Source: Alphaproteobacteria bacterium (GTDB taxonomy: Bacteria > Pseudomonadota > Alphaproteobacteria > UBA11073). Taken from it: DNA of 52,413 nt. Made by a program: the position numbers and the translations under genes. The notes under the pieces are model-generated. The model was not told the DNA's origin. It worked only from the letters and a program-made list of their open reading frames with translations, and did not search any database. Positions 1 through 7,409 of the stretch are shown in pieces (the first letter of the stretch is position 1; each line of letters begins with the position of its first letter). The stretch is taken from assembly GCA_013289145.1 (NCBI GenBank), contig JABDAM010000007.1, positions 1 through 52,413 on the forward strand, in the 5' to 3' direction.

Positions 1-1
1 G

Positions 2-433
2 AAATCTCAGGGTTCAGATAGCGCGGCGGTTGCGCATGAGGCGTTGGTTGCGGCACGCATGGCGGGAGCGGATGTGCTGCTGATGGACACGGCCGGGCGG
101 CTGCATAACAAGGGCGATTTGATGGCGGAGCTGCAAAAGGTCGTGCGCGTGATCCGCCGGGTGGACGAAACGGCGCCGCATGCGGTGCTGCTGGTGCTGG
201 ACGCCACGACGGGACAGAACGCGGTCGCGCAGACCAGGACGTTTAAGGAACTGGTGGAGGTGACGGGTTTGATCGTCACCAAACTGGACGGCACGGCCAA
301 GGCGGGCGTGGTGGTGGCGCTGGCGCGGCAATTCGGCCTGCCCATCCACGCCATCGGCGTGGGCGAGGGTGCGGCGGACTTGCAAGCCTTTGACGCAGCG
401 CAATTTTCTCAGTCTTTGCTCGGTATTTCTTAA
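2..433 (+). CDS. ftsY: FtsY, SRP receptor GTPase (C-terminal fragment)
   Basis: C-terminal part of the signal recognition particle receptor, the NG-domain GTPase that docks Ffh-RNA-ribosome complexes at the inner membrane. The window opens inside the gene, and 143 codons remain in frame from base 2. Visible are the G3 segment MDTAGR (about residue 28 of the fragment), the family stretch after it (LHNKGDLMAEL), VLDATTGQNA, and the G4 motif TKLDGTAKAG (about residue 93) followed by GLPIHAIGVGEG. It ends in TAA, directly against the stop of the convergent gene that begins at 434. Its partner Ffh is encoded at 21804-23168. The upstream N and A domains are outside the window. Confidence 0.97.
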   Translation, partial: KSQGSDSAAVAHEALVAARMAGADVLLMDTAGRLHNKGDLMAELQKVVRVIRRVDETAPHAVLLVLDATTGQNAVAQTRTFKELVEVTGLIVTKLDGTAKAGVVVALARQFGLPIHAIGVGEGAADLQAFDAAQFSQSLLGIS

Positions 434-1144
434 TTACGGCGTGTGTTTGTTTTGAGGGCCTGTCGACTTATCGCCGATTAAATAAGACCTGCTTAGGGGC
501 TGCCCACCGTTTAAATGTTCAAAAATAACCAAACTGTCTGGGACAGTGCTTTTTATCGCTGCTAATTTGGTGAGATTTCCGGTGATCGCGCTGCGCATAA
601 GTCTGGCCATGGCAGTTGATAACGGAGCTTCAAATTCCGTTATAAAGCCTGCTTGTAATAATTCTGCATGTTCAAAAAGCAGACAATCGCTGAGCGCATC
701 GATCCCGTGCGTATAAAAATTCTCCAGCAATTTAACTTTATCTGTTAGTTCGGGCGCGTTTATTTGAATGCCTGAGAATAAATCCTCCATATAATACAAA
801 ATACTTTCTTTGTAGTCCTGGGGATCATCCACTTCGGCTTCCCTTAGATATTTAAGCCAGTTGTTCAGATATTGCTTCACTTCTTTGGAATCTATCATGG
901 CGCGGTATGGATTGCCTTCTTTCACCATAAGGTCTGGTTGTGCCGCTTTATCACAGTCAGCCATAAAATTTTGCAAAGTGTTCGCCACGATATCTTTTGC
1001 ATTCGCATTTTTAAAATCTTTATCTTTTGTAACCGCTATGGCAAATCTGGCCAGGAATTCTGCCAGGGATGCAAACTCAGGCGTTGGATCGTCTGTGGAG
1101 ATCTGTTCAGCAAGAATGGTTTTGGGGTCTAATGTGACTGACAT
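434..1144 (-). CDS. Orphan protein, 236 aa, under the shared box promoter
   Basis: Not recognised. The product is acidic, apparently soluble and largely helical, with no signal peptide or membrane segment. It has acidic stretches such as LREAEVDDPQDYKESI and a C-terminus rich in small polar residues. The start ATG at 1144 is the first in frame, and no strong Shine-Dalgarno precedes it. The gene is convergent with ftsY, with stop codons back to back. It is transcribed alone from a promoter at 1189-1233 that carries the conserved 19-bp box seen before several other orphan genes here. Lower GC than amn next door suggests accessory status. Function unknown. Confidence 0.75.
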   Translation of the reverse strand: MSVTLDPKTILAEQISTDDPTPEFASLAEFLARFAIAVTKDKDFKNANAKDIVANTLQNFMADCDKAAQPDLMVKEGNPYRAMIDSKEVKQYLNNWLKYLREAEVDDPQDYKESILYYMEDLFSGIQINAPELTDKVKLLENFYTHGIDALSDCLLFEHAELLQAGFITEFEAPLSTAMARLMRSAITGNLTKLAAIKSTVPDSLVIFEHLNGGQPLSRSYLIGDKSTGPQNKHTP

Positions 1145-1188
1145 GGTTTAGTATGCTTTCGTAAGAGGGAAGATATATTACAATTGAA

Positions 1189-1233
1189 AGTGTAATAAAT
1201 GTTCCGACCATAAGCAAATTTTTTAATACTTTC
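1189..1233 (-). promoter_or_regulatory. Shared box plus promoter, copy 1 (for the gene at 434-1144)
   Basis: On the minus strand the 19-bp box reads GAAAGTATTAAAAAATTTG. Its TTG opens the -35 TTGCTT (1212-1217). The -10 TACACT lies at 1189-1194 after 17 bp. The predicted start leaves a leader of about 38 nt before the ATG at 1144. Confidence 0.7.
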
Positions 1234-1261
1234 ATGCATATTTCAAGGGCATTTTGATAAA

Positions 1262-1291
1262 TTGACAATTAGCAATATTTTGTGATATAAT
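1262..1291 (+). promoter_or_regulatory. Strong sigma70-type promoter of amn, predicted leaderless
   Basis: TTGACA at 1262-1267 and TATAAT at 1286-1291 are perfect hexamers 18 bp apart. The expected start point, about 7 nt after the -10, is at 1298-1299, which is the A of the amn ATG. No ribosome binding site lies between. The transcript is therefore probably leaderless. Confidence 0.8.
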
Positions 1292-1298
1292 TGCAATT

Positions 1299-2975
1299 AT
1301 GCAATTTAAACCCCTTTCACATGCTCAGTTAATCCGGGATATCACGGATTTCTGCCGGGAATCCGACATATCCCTGACCGAATTCGGCCATCGGGCGCTG
1401 AATGACGGCGCCTTTGTCGGGCGGCTGAAGCAGGGGAAAAGCCCGACGCTGGAGCGGATTGAGCGGGTTTATGATTGGATGGCTGGGCATGCGCCGGGCG
1501 GGATGAAACCGCAACCCGCCCGAAATTTATCCGACGCGAAAAAGGCGATGGCGGAGATTGAAAAAATTTATGCCGCGCAGACCGCGCATTTGAAAGCGAA
1601 GTTGAAAGAATATGTGGTCAAAGGAAAGTTGAAAGAAAAAGCGCGCGCTTATTATCCCGAAATCCGCATCCGCGTGGATAGGTTGATGGACATCGATCCG
1701 CGCGCGGCATTTGGGTTTGTGACGGAAACCGGAACCTATACGGCGACCTTGACGCGGCCGGATGTGATGGCGGGTTATTATCTGGAACAAATCCATTTGC
1801 TGATGGAAAATATGAAAGTGCGGGTTGAGGTTGGCGTGTCCGCCACAAGCATTCCGGTTTTATATGCGTTGACGGATGAGGAGTTGCGCGGCCTGGCGAT
1901 GACGCCCGAAGCGCGCAACCGTTTGCCGCATTATTTCGACGTGCCGGGCGGCGAGGAATTCGATGATGAGATCGTCGATGATTGCTGGTCGCCGACGCCG
2001 CAGCGGCCGGGGCCATTGGCGCTTTTTACCGCGCCGCGCACGGATTATTCATTGGTGCGTTTGAAACATTATACCGGCACGGCGGCGCATGAATTTCAGG
2101 ATTTCGTGATCTTCACCAATTACAAATTTTACATGGAGCAGTTTGAAAAACTGGCGCAGGATATTTTATTCGGCGGCGGGCCGGAAGAAATGAAATTGGA
2201 CTATGATGGATTTGTGACGCCGGATTACCGTTTGCAGCGCAAGCGCGGCGCGGTCTGGCGTGAAGATCATCCGTTGGGGCGCGAGCCGCAAATGCCGACG
2301 TACCATTTGAAACGCGCGAATAATAAGGGCATTACGATCGTCAATATCGGCGTCGGCCCGTCGAATGCGAAGACGATGACGGATCATATCGCGGTGCTGC
2401 GGCCGGATGCGTGGATTATGCTGGGGCATTGCGGGGGCCTCGCGAATACGCAGCGGATTGGGGATTATGTTTTGGCGCATACTTATGTGCGCGGCGATCA
2501 TATTCTGGATGAAAAATTGCCGCTGCATGTCCCAATCCCGACATTGGCGGAAATGGAGATCGCGATCAAAGGCGCGATTACCGAGGTGACGGGGAAGGTG
2601 CAATATGACCAGAAACAATTGGTGCGCACCGGCGCGGTTTTAACGACGGCGGACCGCAATTGGGAAATCGAGGGCGCGGCGCAGATCCGGTTTGAACACC
2701 ACCAAACGCGCGCGATTGCGGTGGATATGGAAAGCGCGACGATTGCGGCGAACGGTTTCCGTTACCGCGTGCCCTATGCGACGTTTTTATGCGTGTCGGA
2801 TATGCCGCTGCACGGCCTGCCGAAAATGCCGGGCATGGCGGACCAGTTTTACGAAACACAGCGCGACCAGCATTTGCTGATCGGCCTGCGCGCGATGGAG
2901 AAGTTGATTACCGAGGATCAACGGCGGCTGCATTCACGGAAGCTGCGAGGGCCGTATGAGCCGGCGTTTCGGTGA
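1299..2975 (+). CDS. amn: AMP nucleosidase with N-terminal extension
   Basis: AMP nucleosidase hydrolyses AMP to adenine and ribose 5-phosphate and helps control adenylate pools in the cytoplasm. From about residue 75 the protein follows the E. coli enzyme closely: the AMP-binding N-terminal domain (ETGTYTATLTRP, LKHYTGTAAHEFQDFV) and the phosphorylase-like domain with VNIGVGPSNAKT, RPDAWIMLGHCGGL, IGDYVLAHTYVR and AVDMESATIA, ending in the family-typical LHSRKLR. At 558 residues it is about 70 longer than the E. coli protein. The extra N-terminus (residues 1-70, with FGHRALNDGAFVGRLKQGKS) resembles small helix-turn-helix-like alphaproteobacterial proteins. The promoter places transcription start at the ATG. 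Confidence 0.96.
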   Translation: MQFKPLSHAQLIRDITDFCRESDISLTEFGHRALNDGAFVGRLKQGKSPTLERIERVYDWMAGHAPGGMKPQPARNLSDAKKAMAEIEKIYAAQTAHLKAKLKEYVVKGKLKEKARAYYPEIRIRVDRLMDIDPRAAFGFVTETGTYTATLTRPDVMAGYYLEQIHLLMENMKVRVEVGVSATSIPVLYALTDEELRGLAMTPEARNRLPHYFDVPGGEEFDDEIVDDCWSPTPQRPGPLALFTAPRTDYSLVRLKHYTGTAAHEFQDFVIFTNYKFYMEQFEKLAQDILFGGGPEEMKLDYDGFVTPDYRLQRKRGAVWREDHPLGREPQMPTYHLKRANNKGITIVNIGVGPSNAKTMTDHIAVLRPDAWIMLGHCGGLANTQRIGDYVLAHTYVRGDHILDEKLPLHVPIPTLAEMEIAIKGAITEVTGKVQYDQKQLVRTGAVLTTADRNWEIEGAAQIRFEHHQTRAIAVDMESATIAANGFRYRVPYATFLCVSDMPLHGLPKMPGMADQFYETQRDQHLLIGLRAMEKLITEDQRRLHSRKLRGPYEPAFR

Positions 2976-2997
2976 ATTTAATTTTCCCTCGCCGATC

Positions 2998-3027
2998 TTG
3001 CAATCATTGACTCCGGCGTGATACAAT
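2998..3027 (+). promoter_or_regulatory. Candidate promoter of the VapBC-like pair
   Basis: TTGCAA (2998-3003) and TACAAT (3022-3027) are 18 bp apart. The predicted start falls at 3033-3034, on the ATG of the first gene, and no Shine-Dalgarno precedes that ATG. This is a second possible leaderless transcript, weaker than the one for amn. Confidence 0.45.
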
Positions 3028-3032
3028 AAAAA

Positions 3033-3239
3033 ATGCTCGACTATTATCAGTCCTCTTTCGTCACAGGCGAACCTACGCAATTGCGTCAGGCGGACATGAA
3101 GCCCTTGCCTGGCCGCGGGGCGAAAACTGCGACGGCGTTGGTGCGGCGGTTGAAACAATTGGCGCAAAAGGCGCCGCTCCAGTCCCTGCCGCGTCCGGCG
3201 CAGTTGAAATCCTGGCGGCGTGAAGGTTTGGCGAAATAA
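3033..3239 (+). CDS. Putative antitoxin partner of the PIN-domain gene
   Basis: A 68-residue basic protein whose TAA is followed with no gap by the ATG of a PIN-domain toxin, the usual antitoxin-toxin order. It is rich in Lys, Arg, Gln and Pro (KPLPGRGAKTATALVRRLKQ). I see no ribbon-helix-helix, AbrB or Phd-like fold, so the DNA-binding part expected of a VapB is not evident. The C-terminal segment (LPRPAQLKSWRREGLAK) could be the toxin-wrapping peptide. The role is inferred from position alone. Codon use resembles its neighbours. Confidence 0.65.
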   Translation: MLDYYQSSFVTGEPTQLRQADMKPLPGRGAKTATALVRRLKQLAQKAPLQSLPRPAQLKSWRREGLAK

Positions 3240-3644
3240 ATGGATTATGTCGTTGATGCTTCGGTCGGCATAAAATGGGTTTTTCCGGAGCATAACAGTG
3301 AAGCCGCTTATGAATTATTATCGCATCAGCTTTTTGCGCCGGATTTATTCTGGGCGGAGTGTGATAATGTTTTGATTACTGCTTTGCGGCGCGGGCATTT
3401 GTCGGTTGCGGCGGTCAAGCAGCGTCGGCATACCTTGCGCGCTGTGCCGGTTGCTGTCACGCCGCATGCGCGGCTTGCCAGCCGGGCTTGGCAGATTGCG
3501 CTTACGCTGCAGCATCCGATTTATGATTGTTATTATCTGGCTTTGGCTGAATTATTGGGCGTGCCAATGATTACCGATGACCGGAAATTTTACCGCATCA
3601 TCCAGGAACATAAGAACTGGGGCAAGTTTATCCGTCTGCTTTAA
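3240..3644 (+). CDS. vapC: VapC-like PIN-domain ribonuclease toxin
   Basis: A 134-residue PIN-domain protein, the length typical of VapC toxins, which cleave tRNA or rRNA with a Mg-binding acidic cluster. The acidic residues are all present: D6 in YVVDASVGIKW, E40 in LFWAECDNVL, D96 in PIYDCYYLALAE and D113-D114 in MITDDRKF. It starts immediately after the stop of the candidate antitoxin, and no strong Shine-Dalgarno is visible, so translation is probably coupled. Its stop overlaps the stop of the convergent gene at 3641. The toxin appears intact. The RNA target cannot be told from sequence. Confidence 0.88.
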   Translation: MDYVVDASVGIKWVFPEHNSEAAYELLSHQLFAPDLFWAECDNVLITALRRGHLSVAAVKQRRHTLRAVPVAVTPHARLASRAWQIALTLQHPIYDCYYLALAELLGVPMITDDRKFYRIIQEHKNWGKFIRLL

Positions 3645-3901
3645 GCAAAAAGATCCACGTATTGCCCCAACTGTACGCCGTTGCTGGTGTTTGTGCTGCG
3701 GGCGGTGGTTTGGGGGGCGTTGCTGGTTTGCGGCACGCTGGCGCGGGTGTCGGCGCTGTAATTGCTTTTGGCGGCGACGGGGGCCGGTTTTTCGCTCGTG
3801 CTGGCCACCTGGCTGAAGGCGACCTGGTTATTGACTTGCTGGTAGCGGGCCGCCGAAATCGACGATAGGTCCGTGCCGGTGCTGATGTCTGACAATTGCA
3901 T
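3641..3901 (-). CDS. Small Ser/Thr/Ala-rich protein, 86 aa
   Basis: Not firmly recognised. A short polar protein rich in Ser, Thr, Ala, Gln and Asn, with a low-complexity middle (TSNAPQTTARSTNTSNG) and a conserved-looking end (LGQYVDLFA). The pattern of start and tail loosely recalls small putative motility proteins of the YjfB type, but the similarity is weak. AAGGAAG precedes the ATG at a good distance, supporting translation. A possible promoter is TTGATG-18-TACGAT upstream. The stop codons of this gene and vapC overlap. No signal peptide. Confidence 0.65.
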   Translation of the reverse strand: MQLSDISTGTDLSSISAARYQQVNNQVAFSQVASTSEKPAPVAAKSNYSADTRASVPQTSNAPQTTARSTNTSNGVQLGQYVDLFA

Positions 3902-4055
3902 GGAAACTTCCTTTTTCCGCGGGAATCGTAGGAATTATTATTAGCCTACATCAAAAAGGTTAACAGCTTCTAAATAACAATTCGATAGGGGGTGCGGGCC
4001 TGCTGCGCTGAAAAACGATAAAAGGCAATATGACAATTTTTTTAAATAATTAATG

Positions 4056-4090
4056 AAAATTTAATTAGTTTCGTGCTAAAATTTAATTAG
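4056..4090. repeat. Two 13-bp direct repeats 22 bp apart, operator-like
   Basis: AAAATTTAATTAG occurs at 4056-4068 and again, identical, at 4078-4090, 22 bp start to start, which is two helical turns. The pair lies just upstream of the DUF2336 gene, and the second copy overlaps the TAAAAT that could be its -10. The arrangement suits a dimeric regulator, but no regulator is identified. Confidence 0.6.
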
Positions 4091-4131
4091 AAAGTGATTT
4101 TTGGGCTGTTTCCCATGGAGGCGTCACTCTT

Positions 4132-5328
4132 ATGTCGTTAGGAACGATCACGGCATCTGAAGAAAGCCAAACCGGCTGGCCTTCCCGCGCACATAATTTG
4201 GAAAACAACTTTTCGGCCAATTGGCTGATTGAGTTGGCGAATGATCCGTCCCAGCGCGCGCGGCTGCTGCTTGGCAATACGGTAATGGAAATGCTCAGCA
4301 GCAACAATGCCGTCGAACAGGAAATGATCGCCGACATTCTGATGCATATCGTCCAGCGCGTGGAACTGGACGTGCGCCGTACCTTGGCCGAGCGCCTGGC
4401 GCGCCAGGATAACGCGCCGCGCGAATTGATGGTCTGGCTGGCGAATGATGAAATTTCCGTCGCGCGGCCAGTGTTGGTGCTGTCACAGATTTTAGAGGAT
4501 GAGGATTTGATCGCCATCATCCACGCGCGCGATACGCAGTACCGCCGCGCCATCGCCCACCGCTCATCGATGGGCGGCAAGGTGGTGAAGGCATTGATCG
4601 CATCGCATGATGAAATGGCGCTGCAATCCTTGCTGGAAAATACCGCGATTGCGCTGGAAGAAAGCGCGCTGCACCAGCTGATGGACGCGGCGAAGCGCAG
4701 CGAGGCTTTGAAAGCGCCGTTGATCACGCGCCGCGAGATGCGCGGGGATTTGGCGTTGTCGGTTTATTGGTGGGTGTCGCAGGAATTGCGCCATGCGATC
4801 CAGGCGCGTTTTAATTTGAATCGTGCGCGGATTGACGAGGCGCTGGACGCGACGCTGCAGGAAATTCTCAGCGCCCGCACATCGGGTCTTGAAATCATTA
4901 CGCCCGAAATTCGGTACGTGGCGCAGCAATTGCACGCGGCGCGGCGGATTACGTCGGGGCTGCTGATCACCACGCTGCGGCGCGGGCAGGTGAATATGTT
5001 TGTCGCGCTGTTCGCAGAGGTTTTGCATTTGCCGATTGATAAGGTTTCGGCGATGCTGTCCCATTCATCGGGCGAATTCCTGGCGGTTTGCTGCCGCGCG
5101 AACAATATTTTGAAACCGGATTTCGCGTCGATCTTTTTGCTCGGCCGCGCGGGGCGCAGCGCGGACCGCGTGGTGGATCCGCAGGAACTGTCGCGCACGC
5201 TGATGTTTTATGACAAGCTGAATTTCACGCACGCGAGCATGCTGGTGGAACGCTGGCAGCGCGATGAAACGGCGCTGAATTTGGCGCATGCGGATGTGCG
5301 CGAGGCGATGCAGGCGTTGGCGCGGTAG
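4132..5328 (+). CDS. DUF2336 family protein
   Basis: A 398-residue helical-repeat protein of the DUF2336 family, found mainly in alphaproteobacteria and of unknown biochemical role. Typical family text is visible from about residue 75 (VRRTLAERLARQDNAPRELMVWLANDEISVARPVL, here in two pieces of the same helix-turn pattern) and again in LIAIIHARDTQYRRAIAHR. The second half (about 230-398) is also helical (ITSGLLITTLRRGQVN, VSAMLSHSSGEFLAVCC). GGAGG at 4117-4121 supports the ATG at 4132. The gene is monocistronic. Paired 13-bp direct repeats lie directly upstream. No signal peptide or transmembrane helix. Confidence 0.85.
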   Translation: MSLGTITASEESQTGWPSRAHNLENNFSANWLIELANDPSQRARLLLGNTVMEMLSSNNAVEQEMIADILMHIVQRVELDVRRTLAERLARQDNAPRELMVWLANDEISVARPVLVLSQILEDEDLIAIIHARDTQYRRAIAHRSSMGGKVVKALIASHDEMALQSLLENTAIALEESALHQLMDAAKRSEALKAPLITRREMRGDLALSVYWWVSQELRHAIQARFNLNRARIDEALDATLQEILSARTSGLEIITPEIRYVAQQLHAARRITSGLLITTLRRGQVNMFVALFAEVLHLPIDKVSAMLSHSSGEFLAVCCRANNILKPDFASIFLLGRAGRSADRVVDPQELSRTLMFYDKLNFTHASMLVERWQRDETALNLAHADVREAMQALAR

Positions 5329-5330
5329 TT

Positions 5331-5495
5331 TTAAAACTCTTGTGGTTCAGTGGGTTTTTGTTGCCGATGTGACTCTTTTACAAGTTTTACAATGACTTCC
5401 AATTCTGCAAGTTTTTCGCCAGAGCTCCGCAGCACGGGATTATGATAAAGATTGGAATAGGTATCTTCTTCCATCGCAGCAGCCAAGCATTGCAT
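5331..5495 (-). CDS. Possible 54-aa protein
   Basis: An open frame between the DUF2336 gene and the rpsD terminator. It begins MQCLAAAMEEDTYSNLYHNP and ends KPTEPQEF, with an amphipathic middle (GEKLAELEVIVKLVKES) that could form a helix. An AGG lies about 6 nt before the start, so the initiation signal is weak. An internal ATG seven codons in is an alternative. Amino-acid composition looks protein-like. No family recognised. It could be transcribed by readthrough of the rpsD terminator. Confidence 0.35.
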   Translation of the reverse strand: MQCLAAAMEEDTYSNLYHNPVLRSSGEKLAELEVIVKLVKESHRQQKPTEPQEF

Positions 5496-5510
5496 GCAAA
5501 ACCTATGGCA

Positions 5511-5543
5511 TAAAAAAAGAGGCGGAATTCTCCCGCCTCTTTT
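5511..5543 (-). terminator. Rho-independent terminator of rpsD
   Basis: Read on the minus strand, AGAGGCGG pairs with CCGCCTCT around a 7-nt loop, followed by a run of seven T. It lies about 20 nt beyond the rpsD stop. Confidence 0.88.
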
Positions 5544-5561
5544 GGTTTATCTTTATTCCGA

Positions 5562-6176
5562 TTACCGCGAATAAAACTCCACCACCAAATTCGGTTCCAT
5601 CATCACCGGGTATGGCACGTCGGCCAGTTTGGGCGTGCGGATGTATTTGCCGCTGAATTTTTTGTGGTCGGCTTCGAGGTATTCGGGCACGTCGCGTTCC
5701 GGGAGTTCCGTTGCGGCTTGGACGGCGGGGATGGTGCGGGATTTTTCGCGCAGTTCGATGACGTCGCCTTCTTTGCACAGGTACGAAATGATGTTGACGC
5801 GTTTGCCGTTGACGAGGACGTGGCCGTGGCTGACCAATTGGCGCGCGGCGAAGACCGTTGCGGCGAATTTCATGCGGTAGATCAGCGTGTCGAGGCGGGA
5901 TTCTAACAGCGCGATCAGGTTTTCAGACGTGTCGCCTTTGCGGCGCGATGCTTCGTCGTAATATTTGCGGAATTGTTTTTCGCCGATGTTGCCGTAGTAG
6001 CCTTTCAGCTTTTGTTTCGCCATCAACTGCGTGCCGAAATCGGTCGGCTTTTTGTTACGCGCGCCGTGCTGGCCGGGGCGGGCAGGGCGTTTATTATGCG
6101 GCGATTTGGGGCGGCCCCACAGGTTGACGCCAAGACGGCGGTCGATTTTATGTTTGGCTTGGACAAGATTTGCCAT
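5562..6176 (-). CDS. rpsD: 30S ribosomal protein S4
   Basis: S4 is a primary 16S rRNA-binding protein of the 30S body and usually an autoregulator of its own synthesis. The 204 residues match the family. The N-terminal region includes [20 protein letters not shown], and the S4 RNA-binding domain lies at about 95-160 ([40 protein letters not shown]). The frame is open for 33 codons further upstream, but the ATG at 6176 has AAGGAAA at the right distance and gives the family start [14 protein letters not shown]. The gene is monocistronic, with its own promoter at 6294-6322 and a leader of about 110 nt that could hold a translational operator. Confidence 0.97.
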   Translation of the reverse strand: MANLVQAKHKIDRRLGVNLWGRPKSPHNKRPARPGQHGARNKKPTDFGTQLMAKQKLKGYYGNIGEKQFRKYYDEASRRKGDTSENLIALLESRLDTLIYRMKFAATVFAARQLVSHGHVLVNGKRVNIISYLCKEGDVIELREKSRTIPAVQAATELPERDVPEYLEADHKKFSGKYIRTPKLADVPYPVMMEPNLVVEFYSR

Positions 6177-6293
6177 GGTATTTTCCTTTGCGGTCCCCAT
6201 TTTTGTTGGTCGACCTGTTGTGGTTGTCCCGATAGTCCATTCCGGCCAGGCCAGCGGCGGGATGTTGCCATCCACATTCTCAGGAAGAGGGTG

Positions 6294-6322
6294 TTTTTAG
6301 GGGGTAAGAGGGGGGGAGTCAA
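6294..6322 (-). promoter_or_regulatory. Promoter of rpsD
   Basis: Minus strand: TTGACT (6317-6322) and TAAAAA (6294-6299) separated by 17 bp of almost pure pyrimidine. The -35 overlaps the last codons of the upstream gene at 6319. The predicted leader to the rpsD ATG is about 110 nt. Confidence 0.6.
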
Positions 6323-6648
6323 GGAGAAATAATAGGAATGGATTTACCCGGTGGCCTTGTATGACGCGGTAAATCGATGGTTATTTGCCGGTGATCATCG
6401 GGGACCGGTTTGCCTGCAGCGGCTAGGGCCGCCACAACCAACCTTTGGGAGCGGGTTTCATCCACGACCACTGTATAATCATCTTTAAGTTCATAGGCGG
6501 AGGGGGCGCTTTCTTTCCAATTACCCGATGCATCCTGGACTAAACTGAAGCCATTGGTCGAAACCCAGATACGACCGGAAGTAACATCCTCAGCCACCTG
6601 ATATGTGGGTTTGGTTAGTGTGTCGGATGGGCTCATGGTTTTTACCAT
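6319..6648 (-). CDS. Orphan protein, 109 aa
   Basis: Not recognised. A small soluble protein with a beta-looking middle (GRIWVSTNGFSLVQDASG, DDYTVVVDETRSQRLVV) and a Pro-rich end (PRHTRPPGKSIPIISP). No signal peptide or membrane segment. The first ATG is at 6648. A second, giving MSPSDTLTKP, is four codons on, and neither has a clear Shine-Dalgarno. The gene lies between rpsD and another orphan in the same direction, separated from it by about 110 bp. Function unknown. Confidence 0.65.
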   Translation of the reverse strand: MVKTMSPSDTLTKPTYQVAEDVTSGRIWVSTNGFSLVQDASGNWKESAPSAYELKDDYTVVVDETRSQRLVVAALAAAGKPVPDDHRQITIDLPRHTRPPGKSIPIISP

Positions 6649-6759
6649 TTTCTGTTAGTAAAAATTAAAAGATGCCCGATTTTCTACCAAAATACCCTGC
6701 AAGTCAAGCAAAAAGATGCCACGCAAATTGGTCCCAATGCTGCCTTCAGGGTGCCTTGG

Positions 6760-7305
6760 TTAGAGCCCCGGTATTCTTATTCTTATGGTGGCGCGTAACA
6801 ATCCGGGCAGACCGAGGTAGTCTTTTCTCAATTTATTTACAAAGTTATCTAGCTGAGCATCGTCATAGCCCAAGGCCTTTTTAGCATATGGCCGGATCTG
6901 TTCTTCTTGGAGGACGTTGTATATTCCGCTCTTTTTTATAAGGGTTCTGCATTGCTTGGGGGTTAGTCCCTCAACGGCGAGCTTAAATTTTTCAGCCCGA
7001 AGGGCGGGCTTAAAGAAGATGGGTTCTTCAGGTACCGCAAATGCGAGAGACGTGCGTGGATGATCATATTCTTTGGTGTTTTCATTGTTGTTAATAATAT
7101 AGTCAAACATGCTTCTTCCCGAAGGATTTGTCAGGCGTAATTTTAAATACCTCTCCTCTGGCGGAGTCCGTTTTAGCCATTCAATCAAAACGTTCTCATC
7201 AGAACGAGCATCTTGGCTGGAAAAATAATAATAAAAACTGCCAACTTCCAACCATTCCAATTTTGCTTTGGTGGCGAGGGTGCTGATGCGAGCATGTAAT
7301 GACAT
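6760..7305 (-). CDS. Orphan protein, 181 aa
   Basis: Not recognised. Basic, soluble and mixed alpha-beta. It has aromatic patches near the start (LEWLEVGSFYYYFSSQDARS) and a Lys/Arg-rich helical second half (GLTPKQCRTLIKKSGIYN, DNFVNKLRKDYLGLPGLLRA). The purine-rich GAGAGG six nt before the ATG at 7305 supports the start. It has its own promoter at 7336-7364. No signal peptide or membrane helix. It is divergent from rarA. Function unknown. Confidence 0.7.
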   Translation of the reverse strand: MSLHARISTLATKAKLEWLEVGSFYYYFSSQDARSDENVLIEWLKRTPPEERYLKLRLTNPSGRSMFDYIINNNENTKEYDHPRTSLAFAVPEEPIFFKPALRAEKFKLAVEGLTPKQCRTLIKKSGIYNVLQEEQIRPYAKKALGYDDAQLDNFVNKLRKDYLGLPGLLRATIRIRIPGL

Positions 7306-7335
7306 AAAACCTCTCTTTATTGTTAATATGTTCTT

Positions 7336-7364
7336 AAAATAACATAAAATCTTAGCGATGTCAA
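7336..7364 (-). promoter_or_regulatory. Promoter of the orphan gene at 6760-7305
   Basis: Minus strand TTGACA (7359-7364), 17 bp, then TATTTT (7336-7341). The leader to the ATG at 7305 is about 24 nt. It lacks the 19-bp box found before other orphan genes. Confidence 0.55.
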
Positions 7365-7409
7365 TTTTTTTGGTTCGCCAAAATAATTCTTTTCCCTATA
7401 TATTAAGGT

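Noticed and set aside
1618..2016. Long open frames opposite amn and opposite several other genes.
   Set aside because: They mirror the codon pattern of the real gene on the other strand, lack ribosome binding sites and match no family.
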